DNA of 64,000 bases from Rhodoferax fermentans (GTDB lineage: Bacteria; Pseudomonadota; Gammaproteobacteria; Burkholderiales; Burkholderiaceae_C): positions 3,968,001-4,032,000 of the forward strand of contig NZ_MTJN01000002.1 in assembly GCF_002017865.1 (NCBI RefSeq), in the 5' to 3' direction. Made by a program: the position numbers and the translations under genes. Within the stretch, counting starts at the first letter, position 1. Each line of letters opens with the position of its first letter. Shown in pieces: positions 1 to 9,999 of this stretch. The notes below the pieces were generated by a model that was given only the letters and a program-made list of their open reading frames with translations, did no database searches and was not told where the DNA came from.

Positions 1-397
1 CGAGCGCACGGCTGGCCAGTGTGGCAATCACTTCATTGACATTCATGTTGCTCTGCGTACCCGAACCGGTTTGCCAGACCAACAGCGGAAACTGTTCATC
101 CAACTCACCGCTGGCCACGGACTCTGCCGCATCGGCAATGGCTTGCGCCTTGAGCGGGTCTTGCAGTTGCAAATCGCGGTTGACGTGGGCCGCAGCCCAC
201 TTGATCCAGGCCAGGGCGTGAATGATGCCCAGCGGCATGCGCTGCTCACCAATGGCAAAAAAATGCAGGCTGCGGGCGGTTTGTGCCCCCCACAACACAC
301 CAGCAGGCACGGTGACGGTGCCAAAGCTGTCTGTCACGGTACGGGCCTGGGCGGTATCAGAGGTGGCAGACGCTGGTGATGGGCTGGCTGGCAACAT
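1..397 (-). CDS. fumC: Fumarate hydratase class II, 5' part (runs off window)
   Basis: Reading down from an ATG at 397, the frame stays open for 132 codons to the window edge. The translation carries the class II fumarase N-terminal region, including [15 protein letters not shown] near residue 33 and the substrate-site signature [13 protein letters not shown] near residue 111. Class II fumarase interconverts fumarate and malate in the TCA cycle and needs no iron-sulfur cluster. A purine-rich stretch (GAAAGGGG) precedes the start. The family is about 460 residues, so more than two thirds of the gene lies outside the window. Confidence 0.93.
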   Translation of the reverse strand, partial: MLPASPSPASATSDTAQARTVTDSFGTVTVPAGVLWGAQTARSLHFFAIGEQRMPLGIIHALAWIKWAAAHVNRDLQLQDPLKAQAIADAAESVASGELDEQFPLLVWQTGSGTQSNMNVNEVIATLASRAL

Positions 398-593
398 GGC
401 AAAACCCCTTTCGTAGGACCACCCGATCCTAAGGACCGGGCCAAAGATGACATGTTCGCCAGCACACGCAGACACCGATGACGCCTTCATGAAGCCCCTG
501 GCCCGTTGATGGTCATCAACCCGGCCAAGGTGCGTTAACGCACTGTCAAACCGTATGGTTGTGGCGCAAACTCATCTTTTTTTGGAGAACGAC

Positions 594-1145
594 ATGACCC
601 AATATCACATCGCCGTTGTTGTGGGCAGCCTGCGCAAGGACTCATTCAACAAGCAACTCGCAACCGCGCTGGCCCGGCTGGCGCCGGTTGATTTCACTTT
701 GAAACAGGTCCCGATTGGTGAACTGCCGCTGTACAACCAGGACGACGATACCCATCAGGCTGCCTCGGTGCTGCAACTCAAGTCGGACATCAAAGCAGCG
801 CACGGCTTGCTGTTTGTCACGCCGGAATACAACCGCTCGATTCCGGGTGTGCTCAAAAACGCGCTGGACCATGGCTCTCGCCCTTATGGCGACAACGCCT
901 GGTCGGGCAAACCGGCAGGGGTGATAGGGGTGTCGGTCGGAGCCATCGGCACCGCTTTGGCGCAGCAGCACCTGCGCAACATTCTGGCTTACCTGAATGT
1001 GCCTACCCTGGGCCAGCCCGAAGCGTTCATCCAGGCCAAGGACGGGCTGTTCGCCCCAGACGGCGGTATTGGCGAAGGCAGCAAACAATTCCTGCAAGGC
1101 TGGATGGACCAGTATGTGGCCTGGGTCCGGCAACACACAGCCTGA
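594..1145 (+). CDS. NADPH-dependent FMN reductase (ChrR/YieF type)
   Basis: A 183-residue flavodoxin-fold reductase. The phosphate-binding loop GSLRKDSFN is near residue 10 and the family motif PEYNRSIPGVLKNALD near residue 80. Such enzymes transfer electrons from NAD(P)H to quinones, chromate or azo compounds through FMN; the physiological substrate cannot be read from sequence. The ATG at 594 is preferred over an in-frame ATG at 555 because TTGGAG lies a few bases upstream of it and the protein then starts at the canonical beta strand. It is followed 26 bp later by a DUF2789 gene on the same strand, so the two are probably co-transcribed. Confidence 0.9.
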   Translation: MTQYHIAVVVGSLRKDSFNKQLATALARLAPVDFTLKQVPIGELPLYNQDDDTHQAASVLQLKSDIKAAHGLLFVTPEYNRSIPGVLKNALDHGSRPYGDNAWSGKPAGVIGVSVGAIGTALAQQHLRNILAYLNVPTLGQPEAFIQAKDGLFAPDGGIGEGSKQFLQGWMDQYVAWVRQHTA

Positions 1146-1171
1146 CCAGAACATACTCTGGAGACCGCCCA

Positions 1172-1423
1172 ATGAACACCACCCAACCCCACTTTGCGGC
1201 CTTGTTTGCGCAACTTGGCCTGCCCGATGACGACCAGAGCATTGCCGAGTTCCTGCACAAACACCGGTCCATGGCTCAAGACATGCGACTCGCCGAGGCA
1301 CCCTACTGGTCTGCCTCCCAAGCTGCTTTTTTGCGCGAAGCCCTGAGCCAGGACGCCGAATGGGCGCTTGTGGTGGACCAGCTCAGCAAGGCACTGGAAG
1401 CGCCAGAAGCATCCCGCCCCTAA
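1172..1423 (+). CDS. DUF2789 family small protein
   Basis: An 83-residue soluble protein whose sequence (FAALFAQLGLPDDDQSI at the N-terminus, LAEAPYWSASQAAFLREA in the middle) matches the pattern I associate with DUF2789, a small proteobacterial family of unknown function. There is no signal peptide or membrane segment. It lies 26 bp after the flavin reductase and is closed by a strong terminator hairpin at 1484, consistent with a two-gene transcript. No activity can be inferred. Confidence 0.75.
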   Translation: MNTTQPHFAALFAQLGLPDDDQSIAEFLHKHRSMAQDMRLAEAPYWSASQAAFLREALSQDAEWALVVDQLSKALEAPEASRP

Positions 1424-1483
1424 GCGCACACACACGCGGGCCACGGGCCTCCCAACAGCCCCTCAATCCGCTTTGATATCCAT

Positions 1484-1524
1484 AGCTTCTAGCCCTTATG
1501 CGTTAAGGGCTAGAAGCTTTTTTT
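1484..1524 (+). terminator. Perfect 15-bp hairpin with T run; copy of the dispersed repeat
   Basis: AGCTTCTAGCCCTTA at 1484-1498 pairs perfectly with its reverse complement at 1504-1518 around a 5-nt loop. A run of seven T follows (1518-1524). This is a textbook intrinsic terminator. It is also a fully symmetrical member of the dispersed TAGCT...GCCC / GGGC...AG repeat family seen elsewhere in the window. Confidence 0.88.
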
Positions 1525-1579
1525 ATTCAAGATCATCAATGACAACAACGACAACTACAACGCCGAACTTGATCGTGCC

Positions 1580-2920
1580 ATGGCTTTGGGCGAATCAGGC
1601 GACAAGGCGCAGGCCAGTGAGGTGCTGGCCAGCGACGTGCGCACGCTGCAAAATGTGGTGTTCAAAGCGGTCGAGGCCTCACGTGCGATACAAAAAGACA
1701 TTGCAGACAATTTGGCCAAAGATGCCAGTGCTGCCGTGACCCTCTATTCCAATCTCATGATGGGCATGGGTGTCCTGATGCTGTTGCTGGGGTCCAGCAT
1801 CGCATGGCTCATCACCCGCTCCATCACACGCCCGCTGAACCAGGCGGTTGCAGTAGCCGACCGTGTCGCAGCCGGAGACTTGTCGGGCACGATCAACATC
1901 CAGTCTCACGATGAAACCGGGCAGGTGCTGCAGGCGCTCGACAGCATGCAAACCGCCCTCATCGAAGTGGTCGCCAAAGTGCGCCAGAGCTCCGAGAGCC
2001 TGGCTACCGCCAGCGCCGAAATCGCCCAGGGCAACCATGACTTGTCTTCACGCACCGAGTCCCAGGCCAGCGCCCTGGAACAAACCGCCGCCTCCATGGA
2101 AGAGCTCAGTTCCACCGTCAAACAAAACGCCGACAACGCCCGTCAGGCCAACCAACTGGCCCAAAACGCCAGCTCTGCGGCCATCAAGGGCGGTGAAGTC
2201 GTCGCCCAGGTGGTGGACACCATGAAAGGCATCAATGAAGCTAGCCGCAAGATCAGCGACATCATCAGCGTGATCGACGGCATCGCCTTCCAGACCAACA
2301 TCCTGGCATTAAACGCTGCGGTGGAAGCCGCAAGAGCAGGCGAACAAGGCCGGGGCTTTGCCGTGGTGGCCAGCGAGGTGCGTAGCTTGGCAGGCCGCAG
2401 TGCTGAGGCCGCCAAAGAAATCAAGACCCTGATCAGCACCAGTGTCGAGCGGGTTGAACAAGGTACAGCCCTGGTCGACCAGGCCGGTACCACCATGACC
2501 GAGGTGGTGGCCTCCATTCGCCGGGTCAACGACATCATGGGCGAGATCAGTGCCGCCAGCACCGAACAAAGCCAGGGTGTGGGCCAAGTGGGTGAAGCCA
2601 TCCAACAAATGGACCAGGCCACCCAACAAAACGCAGCCCTGGTCGAAGAGATGGCGGCGGCTGCATCCAGCCTCAAGAGCCAAGCGCAAGACCTGGTAGG
2701 TACCGTGGCGGTGTTCAAACTGGCAGCGGGGCAGGACAGCGGGTACGCAACCGCAACACCCACGCCACCACCCAGTCTGGCCACCCCAGTCAGCCACAAC
2801 ACCCCCAAACAGCTGGCCAGCAGCCGACAAGCGGCCACCAAGGCAGTACCCCAAGCGGCCGCCTTGACCCATGATAGCGACAACAAAGCGGGTGGTTCTC
2901 AGGAGTGGGAGAGCTTCTGA
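1580..2920 (+). CDS. Methyl-accepting chemotaxis protein, N-terminally truncated
   Basis: The frame encodes the end of a four-helix-bundle ligand domain (residues 1-55), one transmembrane segment (about 58-79), a HAMP domain (about 80-130) and a complete signalling domain with the hairpin-tip core [25 protein letters not shown] (listed as [12 protein letters not shown] then [13 protein letters not shown]). The last residues EWESF resemble the CheR/CheB docking pentapeptide. A normal receptor would have a first membrane helix and about 130 more periplasmic residues. Here the open frame begins right after the hairpin at 1484-1518, in codons that still look like ligand-domain sequence. The start at 1580 is therefore only the first ATG left, without a Shine-Dalgarno. 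It is probably a decayed or non-sensing receptor. Confidence 0.8.
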   Translation: MALGESGDKAQASEVLASDVRTLQNVVFKAVEASRAIQKDIADNLAKDASAAVTLYSNLMMGMGVLMLLLGSSIAWLITRSITRPLNQAVAVADRVAAGDLSGTINIQSHDETGQVLQALDSMQTALIEVVAKVRQSSESLATASAEIAQGNHDLSSRTESQASALEQTAASMEELSSTVKQNADNARQANQLAQNASSAAIKGGEVVAQVVDTMKGINEASRKISDIISVIDGIAFQTNILALNAAVEAARAGEQGRGFAVVASEVRSLAGRSAEAAKEIKTLISTSVERVEQGTALVDQAGTTMTEVVASIRRVNDIMGEISAASTEQSQGVGQVGEAIQQMDQATQQNAALVEEMAAAASSLKSQAQDLVGTVAVFKLAAGQDSGYATATPTPPPSLATPVSHNTPKQLASSRQAATKAVPQAAALTHDSDNKAGGSQEWESF

Positions 2921-3041
2921 TTCGGGTGGCTGAGCCTCAGCCGCACCAGCGCAGACATCGGCCACCCGATGTTGCACCTGCAGTTTGAGGGAAACTGGTC
3001 TCCGGCGGGAGGCCAAGGGAACGCCTTGGCCCAGTTACGTC

Positions 3042-3953
3042 TCAGCGCGCCATCACCCGGCCACTTTCGTCAGACAACACAATTTCCACCCGGCGGTTGA
3101 GTTGGCGGTTGTTGGCGCTGTCATTGGCCACCACCGGGAAAGACTCCCCATAACCCCGCATGGCCACACGCTCCGAGGCAATGCCCATCTGTTGCAAGGC
3201 GGCCTGCACCGCACCCGCACGGCGCTCTGACAGAGCTTGGTTGTACTCAGCCGCACCGGTGCTGTCGGCAAACCCCTCCACCAACACATTGCGCTGGGGG
3301 TTGTTCTGCAGCAAGGTGGCCAATTTTTGCGCAGTGGCGATGCCGGTGGCTGTGAGACGCGACTGGTCGGTCGCAAACAACACGTCACCCATGGTGATGA
3401 CCATGCCGCGTGCGGTCTTTTTGGCTGCCAGATCGGCCAACTGGGTTTCCAGTTGGGCGTTACGCAGCTGTGCATTGGCGGCATCATCCTGGGCCTGCTG
3501 GGTTTGCAGCTGGGCGCGGGCAGCGTCGTTCTGGGCCATCAAAGCGGCCTGGTTGGCGGTGTTGGCGCGAATCTGGGCGGCATTGGCTTCGTTGGTGCGC
3601 TGGTCCAGCATCAGCTGGGTCCGCTGCTTGCCAGCGTTGGCCACATCGGCCTCGGCCATACGGCGTTTGGTCACCTCTTGTGTCAAGGCAATTTTCTGCC
3701 GAGCCAAATAGGCCAGTTGATCCACCTCGTCTTTGCTGCCACGCTCAGCTGCCACAGTTTCGGTTTTGGCCATGGCATCGCTGGCGAGTTTCATCTCTTG
3801 TGGCGCATAGGTGGCCACGTTCGGGCTGGCCTGGGCTGAGCGATATTCAACGCGGGTTTGCTCCAGCAAGGAGGTGGATTGTGGCGTCGAGCCGCAAGCG
3901 GCCAGCAACGCTGCCACGGCCAGAACAACCGGGGTCAGATAGGTATTTTTCAT
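3042..3953 (-). CDS. OmpA-family lipoprotein with DUF4398 N-terminal region
   Basis: A 303-residue protein. The signal peptide ends in a lipobox (LLAAC, Cys near residue 20), indicating lipid anchoring. Residues 30-165 are Ala/Gln-rich and helical, DUF4398-like, predicted to form a periplasmic coiled coil. Residues 185-295 are an OmpA-like peptidoglycan-binding domain with FATDQSRLT, VEGFADSTG and NRRVEIVL. The protein should tether the outer membrane to peptidoglycan. An in-frame ATG at 3965 would add four residues and neither start has a clear Shine-Dalgarno. The next gene upstream is a second DUF4398 lipoprotein, so the pair is likely an operon. Confidence 0.88.
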   Translation of the reverse strand: MKNTYLTPVVLAVAALLAACGSTPQSTSLLEQTRVEYRSAQASPNVATYAPQEMKLASDAMAKTETVAAERGSKDEVDQLAYLARQKIALTQEVTKRRMAEADVANAGKQRTQLMLDQRTNEANAAQIRANTANQAALMAQNDAARAQLQTQQAQDDAANAQLRNAQLETQLADLAAKKTARGMVITMGDVLFATDQSRLTATGIATAQKLATLLQNNPQRNVLVEGFADSTGAAEYNQALSERRAGAVQAALQQMGIASERVAMRGYGESFPVVANDSANNRQLNRRVEIVLSDESGRVMAR

Positions 3954-3988
3954 ATTGGATTCCAATGGGTGAAAGGGGTGAGCGAGGC

Positions 3989-4363
3989 TCAGAGATTGCG
4001 TTCAAGCTCGGCGCGCAACACACGAATGTCTTCTTGCAGAGCATCCGAGGCGGCCTGGGCTTTGGCTGAGTTGGCCTTGCTTTGGGCCAGTTTGGCATCC
4101 ACCTCAGCCTGGGCAGCCAATTCACGTGCCAGTTTGTAGTCTTTGGCGGCCATGGCCTGGTTGGCCAGTACCATCTTGTCGCGCGCGGCGGTCATTTCGA
4201 CCGGCGCGTATTGCACACCTCCGGCACCGGCAGCGTTGTCCACGGCGGCTTTAGACACCGCCACATCAGCGGTCGCCGGGGTTTTCAAACTGCTGCAACC
4301 GATCACCAGCACCGCAGTGGCACCGAGCAAGGCCGTAACCCAGCGTCTTGAGTGTGTTTTCAT
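3989..4363 (-). CDS. DUF4398 lipoprotein
   Basis: About 124 residues with a signal peptide ending in a lipobox (LVIGC) followed by an Ala/Lys-rich helical region (AARDKMVLANQAMAAKDY, then ELAAQAEVDAKLAQ) of DUF4398 type. Tandem ATGs lie at 4366 and 4363; the second has the better spacing (7 nt) from AAGGAG. The long upstream extension possible in this frame lacks a signal peptide and is rejected. It is transcribed directly ahead of the OmpA-like lipoprotein, with 35 bp between them, and shares its domain, which suggests a joint envelope role. Confidence 0.82.
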   Translation of the reverse strand: MKTHSRRWVTALLGATAVLVIGCSSLKTPATADVAVSKAAVDNAAGAGGVQYAPVEMTAARDKMVLANQAMAAKDYKLARELAAQAEVDAKLAQSKANSAKAQAASDALQEDIRVLRAELERNL

Positions 4364-4580
4364 CATCTCTCTCCTTAAATGTCCATCAAGCGCAGGATCA
4401 CTCTTGATAAGGAGGGTTATAGGCCGATGGGTCACCGAGGTCTGTTCGCTGGCACACGATGCTCTGACCAACACCTCAGAACGGTACGCACCAACAATTG
4501 GGCAGTTCGCTTCAACTGCCGCCTGGCCTATGGCGCGTTAAACGAACCATGTAGAGAACGGCGGTAGCCGCGTCGGCGGC

Positions 4581-5324
4581 TTAACGCGCTGGTGTCAGGT
4601 CGAGTTGCCCGTACAAAACGCGGGCGTTGGAGCGGGTGTTGTCGGTATCGGTCATGATGCCGACCCCCACCAGGGCGCCAGGCGGCTCGTCAAAAGCGCG
4701 CTCAAAGTCGGCGCGAATGTTTCGCTCATAGAAATGCCAGCGGCTGAGCCCACGCGCACCGGACTCCACCACCATCTGGCGAATGCGGTCGGTACGCGGA
4801 TTCACAATCACGGTGTCAGATGGCCGGGTGTTGCACCAGACGTACATCAAGGTCGCGTAAGGCAAAGGTTCACCGGTGATGGCATGGGAAAGCTCCGACA
4901 TCATCGCGTTTTTCATGGAAAACCGCGACCGATCACCGTCAAAGGCCAAGATGATCCGCACGGGTGAGTCATCGGCCTCGGGCAAGGCCATGTCGGCAGC
5001 TTCGATCAACTGGGGAACGTTCCACGAAAACCGGATGCGCCCCAGCTCAGCCGGCTCAATACGCATGCGGTGCCGCAACATGCTGGCCGAGGACTTGGCT
5101 TGTGCCGCCACCGCCGGTCTGCCGTCTACCCGCTGGAATGAAAACTCGGTCGCTTGTTTGCCAGGCAGTTGATAGTGCTGCCAGGTGTCAAAGGCAGGCA
5201 ACACCAGCGTCGAATTGGTCAGACTTGACACTTGGACACCTGGCGTTTCACCACTTGCCAATGTTGAGGGGGTCTCGGACACCGTTGCGCAGCCCGCCAG
5301 CACAGCCAAAGCCAGGACACACAC
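4581..5324 (-). CDS. DUF3047 family lipoprotein (start problematic)
   Basis: The body of the protein (FDTWQHYQLPGKQATEF near residue 45, LMYVWCNTRP near 158, HFYERNIRADFERAF near 197) fits DUF3047, a periplasmic family of unknown function. The only start in this frame is a GTG at 5324, giving a very short leader MCVLALAVLAGC that has a lipobox but no positive N-region. A good leader (ATG at 5367, with Lys and Arg) exists in another frame and would join if the GT tract at 5318-5325 were one dinucleotide longer. The gene is therefore either frameshifted or starts at GTG. Confidence 0.75.
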   Translation of the reverse strand: MCVLALAVLAGCATVSETPSTLASGETPGVQVSSLTNSTLVLPAFDTWQHYQLPGKQATEFSFQRVDGRPAVAAQAKSSASMLRHRMRIEPAELGRIRFSWNVPQLIEAADMALPEADDSPVRIILAFDGDRSRFSMKNAMMSELSHAITGEPLPYATLMYVWCNTRPSDTVIVNPRTDRIRQMVVESGARGLSRWHFYERNIRADFERAFDEPPGALVGVGIMTDTDNTRSNARVLYGQLDLTPAR

Positions 5325-5396
5325 AAGCTGTCAGACAACGGCTCTTGGGAATCGGCAGGTGGAACATGCTTTTGCTGCAGTCAGTGTCACGACAAG

Positions 5397-5437
5397 AAAA
5401 AAGGGTTTGCTACTACTTTCGTAGCGGCAAACCCTTT
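5397..5437 (-). terminator. Intrinsic terminator of the tRNA cluster
   Basis: On the minus strand AAAGGGTTTGC (5437-5427) pairs with GCAAACCCTTT (5410-5400) and is followed by a run of T. It lies just after tRNA-Asp, ending the Ala-Glu-Asp transcript. Confidence 0.8.
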
Positions 5438-5442
5438 GATAC

Positions 5443-5519
5443 TGGCGGAGCGGACGGGACTCGAACCCGCGACCCCCGGCGTGACAGGCCGGTATTCTAA
5501 CCAACTGAACTACCACTCC
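5443..5519 (-). tRNA. tRNA-Asp (GTC)
   Basis: A 77-nt cloverleaf with an encoded CCA end. Acceptor GGAGTGG pairs with CCGCTCC through one G-U pair, the anticodon loop is CTGTCAC, and GGTTCGAGTCC forms the T arm. It is the last of three tandem tRNAs on this strand. Confidence 0.97.
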
Positions 5520-5608
5520 TGGTAGCTAACGTTTGCTCTTTCGAGCCAAGTCATTTGCTTTTGACAGCAAACCGTTACCGACTTGCGCCGTGCTATCCGA
5601 AGATAACT

Positions 5609-5684
5609 TGGCGACCCCACGGGGATTCGAACCCCGGTACTCACCGTGAAAGGGTGATGTCCTAGGCCTCTAGACGATGGGGTC
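5609..5684 (-). tRNA. tRNA-Glu (TTC)
   Basis: A 76-nt cloverleaf with an encoded CCA end. It starts GACCCCATCGTCTAG, the anticodon loop is CTTTCAC and the T arm is GGTTCGAATCC. It sits between tRNA-Ala and tRNA-Asp, next to the gene for glutamyl-tRNA synthetase. Confidence 0.97.
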
Positions 5685-5721
5685 AAAACCTTTGGACTAA
5701 CCAGTCAACACTTTGGAACTT

Positions 5722-5797
<76 letters not shown>

Positions 5798-5862
5798 AAA
5801 AACCACTTTGCAACTTTTTCAAATTGCTCGTAACTTCCAAGCCTCAAATTATAGCGCGTAAA

Positions 5863-7260
5863 TTACGATTGTTGCAAGCGTTGCAAAACTTTTTGTCGAT
5901 CGAACAAAGAAAGCATCGCATCGACCGATGGTGTATGGGCTGTGCCAGCCACCAAAACACGCACTGGCATCGCCAGATGCGGCATCTTCAGGCTGCAAGC
6001 CGTCAGCACTTCTTTGATGGCAGCAGCGATACCTGCCTTGTCCCACACACAGACGCCAAGCTTCTCGGACAACAACGCAAGTGCCGGTTTGACGGCCTCG
6101 GTGACATGTTGTGCACGTTCTGCTTCGGACGGTGTGACATCGGCATAAAACACCGCAGCCCAGTCGGCCAAGGCCACCGTGGTGTCACAGCGATCTTTGA
6201 ACAAGGCGCAGATGCCCACCAGCCGCTCATCAGCGGTGATGCCACGTTTTTGCAATTGGGTTTGCACCAGCGGTGCCAACACCTCGTCTGCCGTGGTCTT
6301 GATGTGTTGTGCATTCACCCAGCGCAACTTGGCCTCGTCAAACTGCGCTGCGCTCTTGCCCAGGTGGTCCAGGTTGAACCACTGCAGGAACTGCTCGCGG
6401 CTGAAAATCTCGTCGTCACCATGGCTCCAGCCCAGACGCGCCAGGTAATTCACCATGGCGTCGGGCAGGTAACCTTCGTCACGGTACTGGGTGACCGGTT
6501 TGGCACCGTTGCGCTTGCTCATCTTTTCACCCTGCTCATTGAGCACGGTCGGCAGATGGGCATACACCGGGTGATCTTTGCCCAAGGCCTTGAAGATGTT
6601 GATCTGGCGCGGTGTGTTGTTGACATGGTCGTCACCCCGGATCACATGGGTGATGGCCATGTCCATGTCGTCCACCACCACACAGAAGTTGTAGGTAGGG
6701 GTGCCGTCCGGACGGGCAATCACCAGGTCATCGAGTTCGTCGTTGCTGATCTCGATGCGGCCTTTGACCTTGTCCTCCCACACGACTGAGCCACTCTGCG
6801 GATTCTTGAAGCGCAGCACCGGCGCCACACCTTCGGGAATGGGTGGCAAGACCTTGCCCTCAACCGGGCGCCAGGTGCCGTCGTAACGCGGCTTCTCTTT
6901 GGCGGCGGTCTGGCGCTCACGCAACGCGTCGAGTTCAGCCATGCTCATGTAGCAGGGATACACATGGCCAGCAGCGACCAGTTCCGCCAGCACTTCCTTG
7001 TAGCGGTCCATGCGCTGCATCTGGTAGAACGGACCTTCGTCGTGGTCCAGGCCGAGCCAGGCCATGCCTTCAATGATCACATCCACCGCAGCCTGGCTTG
7101 AGCGCTCCAGGTCGGTGTCTTCAATACGCAAAACAAAATCACCACCGGTGGAGCGGGCAAAGGCCCAGGGGTACAAGGCCGAACGGATGTTACCCAGGTG
7201 AATAAAACCGGTGGGAGACGGTGCAAAACGGGTGCGGGTACGCATAGTAGGTGTGTTCAT
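5863..7260 (-). CDS. gltX: Glutamyl-tRNA synthetase
   Basis: A 465-residue class I synthetase that charges tRNA-Glu. The HIGH-type motif lies in [18 protein letters not shown] (written [13 protein letters not shown], residues 12-24) and the KMSKS-type loop is KMSKRNG near residue 245. The ATG at 7260 starts two bases after the metZ stop, suggesting translational coupling; an ATG at 7245 is also possible. The C-terminal third is the usual anticodon-binding helical domain, and length is normal for the family. It precedes a tRNA cluster that includes its own substrate. Confidence 0.97.
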   Translation of the reverse strand: MNTPTMRTRTRFAPSPTGFIHLGNIRSALYPWAFARSTGGDFVLRIEDTDLERSSQAAVDVIIEGMAWLGLDHDEGPFYQMQRMDRYKEVLAELVAAGHVYPCYMSMAELDALRERQTAAKEKPRYDGTWRPVEGKVLPPIPEGVAPVLRFKNPQSGSVVWEDKVKGRIEISNDELDDLVIARPDGTPTYNFCVVVDDMDMAITHVIRGDDHVNNTPRQINIFKALGKDHPVYAHLPTVLNEQGEKMSKRNGAKPVTQYRDEGYLPDAMVNYLARLGWSHGDDEIFSREQFLQWFNLDHLGKSAAQFDEAKLRWVNAQHIKTTADEVLAPLVQTQLQKRGITADERLVGICALFKDRCDTTVALADWAAVFYADVTPSEAERAQHVTEAVKPALALLSEKLGVCVWDKAGIAAAIKEVLTACSLKMPHLAMPVRVLVAGTAHTPSVDAMLSLFDRQKVLQRLQQS

Positions 7261-7261
7261 A

Positions 7262-8470
7262 TCAGAAAGAAGTGAGGCCACGGTCAAGGTCAGCCTGAAT
7301 GTCGTTGATGTTTTCCAGACCCACGGCCACGCGGATCATGCCCTGGCTGACACCCGCGAGCTGCCGCTGCGCCGGGGTCAAGCGGCCATGCGAGGTGCTC
7401 GCCGGGTGCGCCAGCAAAGTTTTGGTGTCACCCAGGTTGGTGCACAGCGACAGCGTTGCCAGCGAATCGAGCACATGGAAAGCGCGCTGGCGTGCCTGTT
7501 CGTCGTCAGAGGATTTGACCTCGAACGACAACACCGCGCCGCCGCAGTTGGACTGCTGCGTCATCGCCAATTCATGCTGCGGGTGGCTGGCCAGGCCAGG
7601 GTAAAACACCTTGGCCACCGCCGGATGGGCCTGCAGCCACTGCGCCAGAGCCAGGGCACGTTCGGACTGGGCTTGCATCCGGATCGACAAGGTCTCCAGC
7701 CCCTTGAGCACCACCCAGGCGTTGAACGGCGCCAGCGTCATGCCACCACTCTTGAGGATCGGCAAAAAACTCTCGCTCACCAGCTCTTCACTGGCGCACA
7801 AAGCCCCGGCCATGACGCGGCCCTGGCCGTCTAGGTATTTGGTGCCCGAATGCACCACGATGTCGGCGCCCAGGGTCATGGGCCGCTGCAGGGCCGGTGT
7901 GGCAAAACAGTTGTCCACCGCCAGCAGCGCGCCCGCCTCATGGGCGATGTCGGCCAGCGCCCGGATGTCACAGACATCGGTCAGCGGGTTGGTGGGGGTT
8001 TCGGCAAACAGCAGTTTGGTGTTGGGCTGGATGGCCGCTTTCCAGGCGGCTGCATCGGTCTGCGGCACAAAGGTCGAGTTCACCCCAAACTTGGCCAGGT
8101 CCGAGCCAATGAGTTTGATGGTGGAACCAAACATCGAGTGCGAGCAGATCACATGGTCGCCCGCCTGCAGCAGCCCCAGGCACATCATCAAAATCGCCGA
8201 CATGCCCGACGCGGTGGAAATACAGGCCTGCGCACCTTCGAGTGCGGCCAGGCGTTGCTCAAAACTGCTCACCGTCGGGTTGCCGTAACGGCCATAGGTG
8301 TAGCCGTCTTCTTCACCGGAAAAACGGCGTGCAGCGGCCTCGGCACCGGGCTGCACATAACCACTGGTGAGAAACAGCGCCTCGGAGTTTTCACCATACT
8401 GGCTGCGCGCCACGGCGGTGCGCACCGCCAGTGTGTCGCGGTGCAGGGGTTCAAAGAGAGGGGTTGTCAT
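7262..8470 (-). CDS. metZ: O-succinylhomoserine sulfhydrylase
   Basis: A 402-residue PLP enzyme of the Cys/Met metabolism family, making homocysteine from O-succinylhomoserine and sulfide. Visible features are [21 protein letters not shown] near residue 60 (quoted in two parts: YGRYGNPTV and [11 protein letters not shown]), the cofactor site AVDNCFATP and the Schiff-base Lys in [12 protein letters not shown] near residue 210. The purF-metZ neighbourhood is typical of beta- and gammaproteobacteria and favours MetZ over other family members. The stop is two bases from the gltX start. Confidence 0.93.
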   Translation of the reverse strand: MTTPLFEPLHRDTLAVRTAVARSQYGENSEALFLTSGYVQPGAEAAARRFSGEEDGYTYGRYGNPTVSSFEQRLAALEGAQACISTASGMSAILMMCLGLLQAGDHVICSHSMFGSTIKLIGSDLAKFGVNSTFVPQTDAAAWKAAIQPNTKLLFAETPTNPLTDVCDIRALADIAHEAGALLAVDNCFATPALQRPMTLGADIVVHSGTKYLDGQGRVMAGALCASEELVSESFLPILKSGGMTLAPFNAWVVLKGLETLSIRMQAQSERALALAQWLQAHPAVAKVFYPGLASHPQHELAMTQQSNCGGAVLSFEVKSSDDEQARQRAFHVLDSLATLSLCTNLGDTKTLLAHPASTSHGRLTPAQRQLAGVSQGMIRVAVGLENINDIQADLDRGLTSF

Positions 8471-8472
8471 GC

Positions 8473-9972
8473 TCAGTCCTCGGAATTGGGTAGGGCCAGG
8501 CGCGAGTTGTCGTCCTGGTTGTCGTCGGTGCCGACCCGGCTGGCATTCAGGCGAACAATGTCTTCCACCGTGATGTCGCCGGTGACGTACACACCGTCAA
8601 AACACGAGGCATCAAAACCATGGATGGCCGGGTTGAGTGAACCGATGGCTTTTTTCATGGCCTCCACGTCCTGGTAAATCAGGGCGTCGCAGCCAATCAG
8701 TTCGCGGATTTCCTCGACCGTGCGGTTGTGCGCCACCAGCTCCTGCGGTGTCGGCATGTCGATGCCATACACATTGGGGTAACGCACCGGCGGCGCGGCA
8801 CTGGCCATGTAGACCTTGCGGGCACCGGCGTCACGCGCCATCTGCACAATTTCTTTGGAGGTGGTGCCACGCACGATGGAGTCGTCCACCAGCAGCACAT
8901 TGCGACCCTTGAACTCGCTGGCAATCACATTGAGCTTCTGGCGCACCGACTTTTTGCGCACCGACTGGCCCGGCATGATGAAGGTGCGACCGACATAGCG
9001 GTTTTTCACAAAACCTTCGCGGTACGGCAGGCCCAGCAACTGCGCCAGTTGCGCGGCGCTCGGGCGGCTCGACTCGGGAATCGGGATGACCACATCGATC
9101 TCATTGGGCGGCACGGTCGAGATCACCCGCTTGGCCAGGGTTTCGCCCAGGTTCAGGCGCGCCTGGTAAACCGAGATGCCGTCCAGCACCGAGTCAGGCC
9201 GCGCCAGGTAAACAAACTCGAAGATGCAGGGGTTGAGCACCGGCGCGTCAGCGCACTGTTTGGTGTGCATCTGGCCTTGCAGGTCGATGAACACCGCCTC
9301 GCCAGGCGCCACATTGCGCTCGAACTTGTGCGAGGTGCCCTCCAGCGCCACCGATTCACTGGCCAGCATCCAGGTGTCATCGGTGCGGCCCACACACAGC
9401 GGGCGGATGCCGTGCGGGTCACGGAAGGCCAGCACACCGTGGCCGGCAATCATCGCAATCACTGCGTACGAGCCCCGGATACGGCGGTGCACCCGGCGCA
9501 CCGCCTCGAACACGTCGCTGGGGGTCAGCGGCAGGCCACGGGTGGTGGCCTCGATCTCGTGCGCCAGCACGTTGAGCAACACTTCAGAATCGCTCTCGGT
9601 GTTGATGTGGCGGTGGTCGGCGTTGAACAACTCGGCCTTGAGGGCATGGGCGTTGGTCAGGTTGCCGTTGTGCACCAACACAATGCCAAATGGGGCGTTC
9701 ACATAAAAGGGCTGGGCCTCTTCTTCGCTGAAGGCGTTGCCCGCCGTCGGGTAACGCACCTGGCCCAGGCCACAGTTGCCGGGCAATGAACGCATGTTGC
9801 GGGTGCGAAACACGTCGCGCACCATGCCCTTGGCTTTGTGCATGAAAAACTTGCGGTTGAGCTGGGTGACGATACCCGCCGCATCCTGACCACGGTGCTG
9901 CAACAGCAGCAACGCGTCATAAATCAGCTGGTTGACCGGCGACTGGCTGACAACACCTACGATTCCACACAT
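8473..9972 (-). CDS. purF: Amidophosphoribosyltransferase
   Basis: A 499-residue enzyme of the first committed step of purine synthesis, converting PRPP and glutamine to phosphoribosylamine. Cys2 of MCGIVGV is the N-terminal nucleophile of the glutaminase domain, and [16 protein letters not shown] sits near residue 180. The PRPP-binding motif [14 protein letters not shown] is near residue 365. The start ATG is fixed by the nucleophile Cys. It lies between cvpA and metZ on the same strand with short gaps, the classical arrangement. Confidence 0.97.
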   Translation of the reverse strand: MCGIVGVVSQSPVNQLIYDALLLLQHRGQDAAGIVTQLNRKFFMHKAKGMVRDVFRTRNMRSLPGNCGLGQVRYPTAGNAFSEEEAQPFYVNAPFGIVLVHNGNLTNAHALKAELFNADHRHINTESDSEVLLNVLAHEIEATTRGLPLTPSDVFEAVRRVHRRIRGSYAVIAMIAGHGVLAFRDPHGIRPLCVGRTDDTWMLASESVALEGTSHKFERNVAPGEAVFIDLQGQMHTKQCADAPVLNPCIFEFVYLARPDSVLDGISVYQARLNLGETLAKRVISTVPPNEIDVVIPIPESSRPSAAQLAQLLGLPYREGFVKNRYVGRTFIMPGQSVRKKSVRQKLNVIASEFKGRNVLLVDDSIVRGTTSKEIVQMARDAGARKVYMASAAPPVRYPNVYGIDMPTPQELVAHNRTVEEIRELIGCDALIYQDVEAMKKAIGSLNPAIHGFDASCFDGVYVTGDITVEDIVRLNASRVGTDDNQDDNSRLALPNSED

Positions 9973-9999
9973 TTAGATTTCCTGGTTATTCATAAAGAG

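Noticed and set aside
8728..9789. Long plus-strand ORF opposite purF
   Set aside because: Shadow of a high-GC gene; composition rich in His, Gln and Arg with no domain. The same applies to the other long antisense frames, for example 30535-31917, 34612-36009 and 44811-46565.
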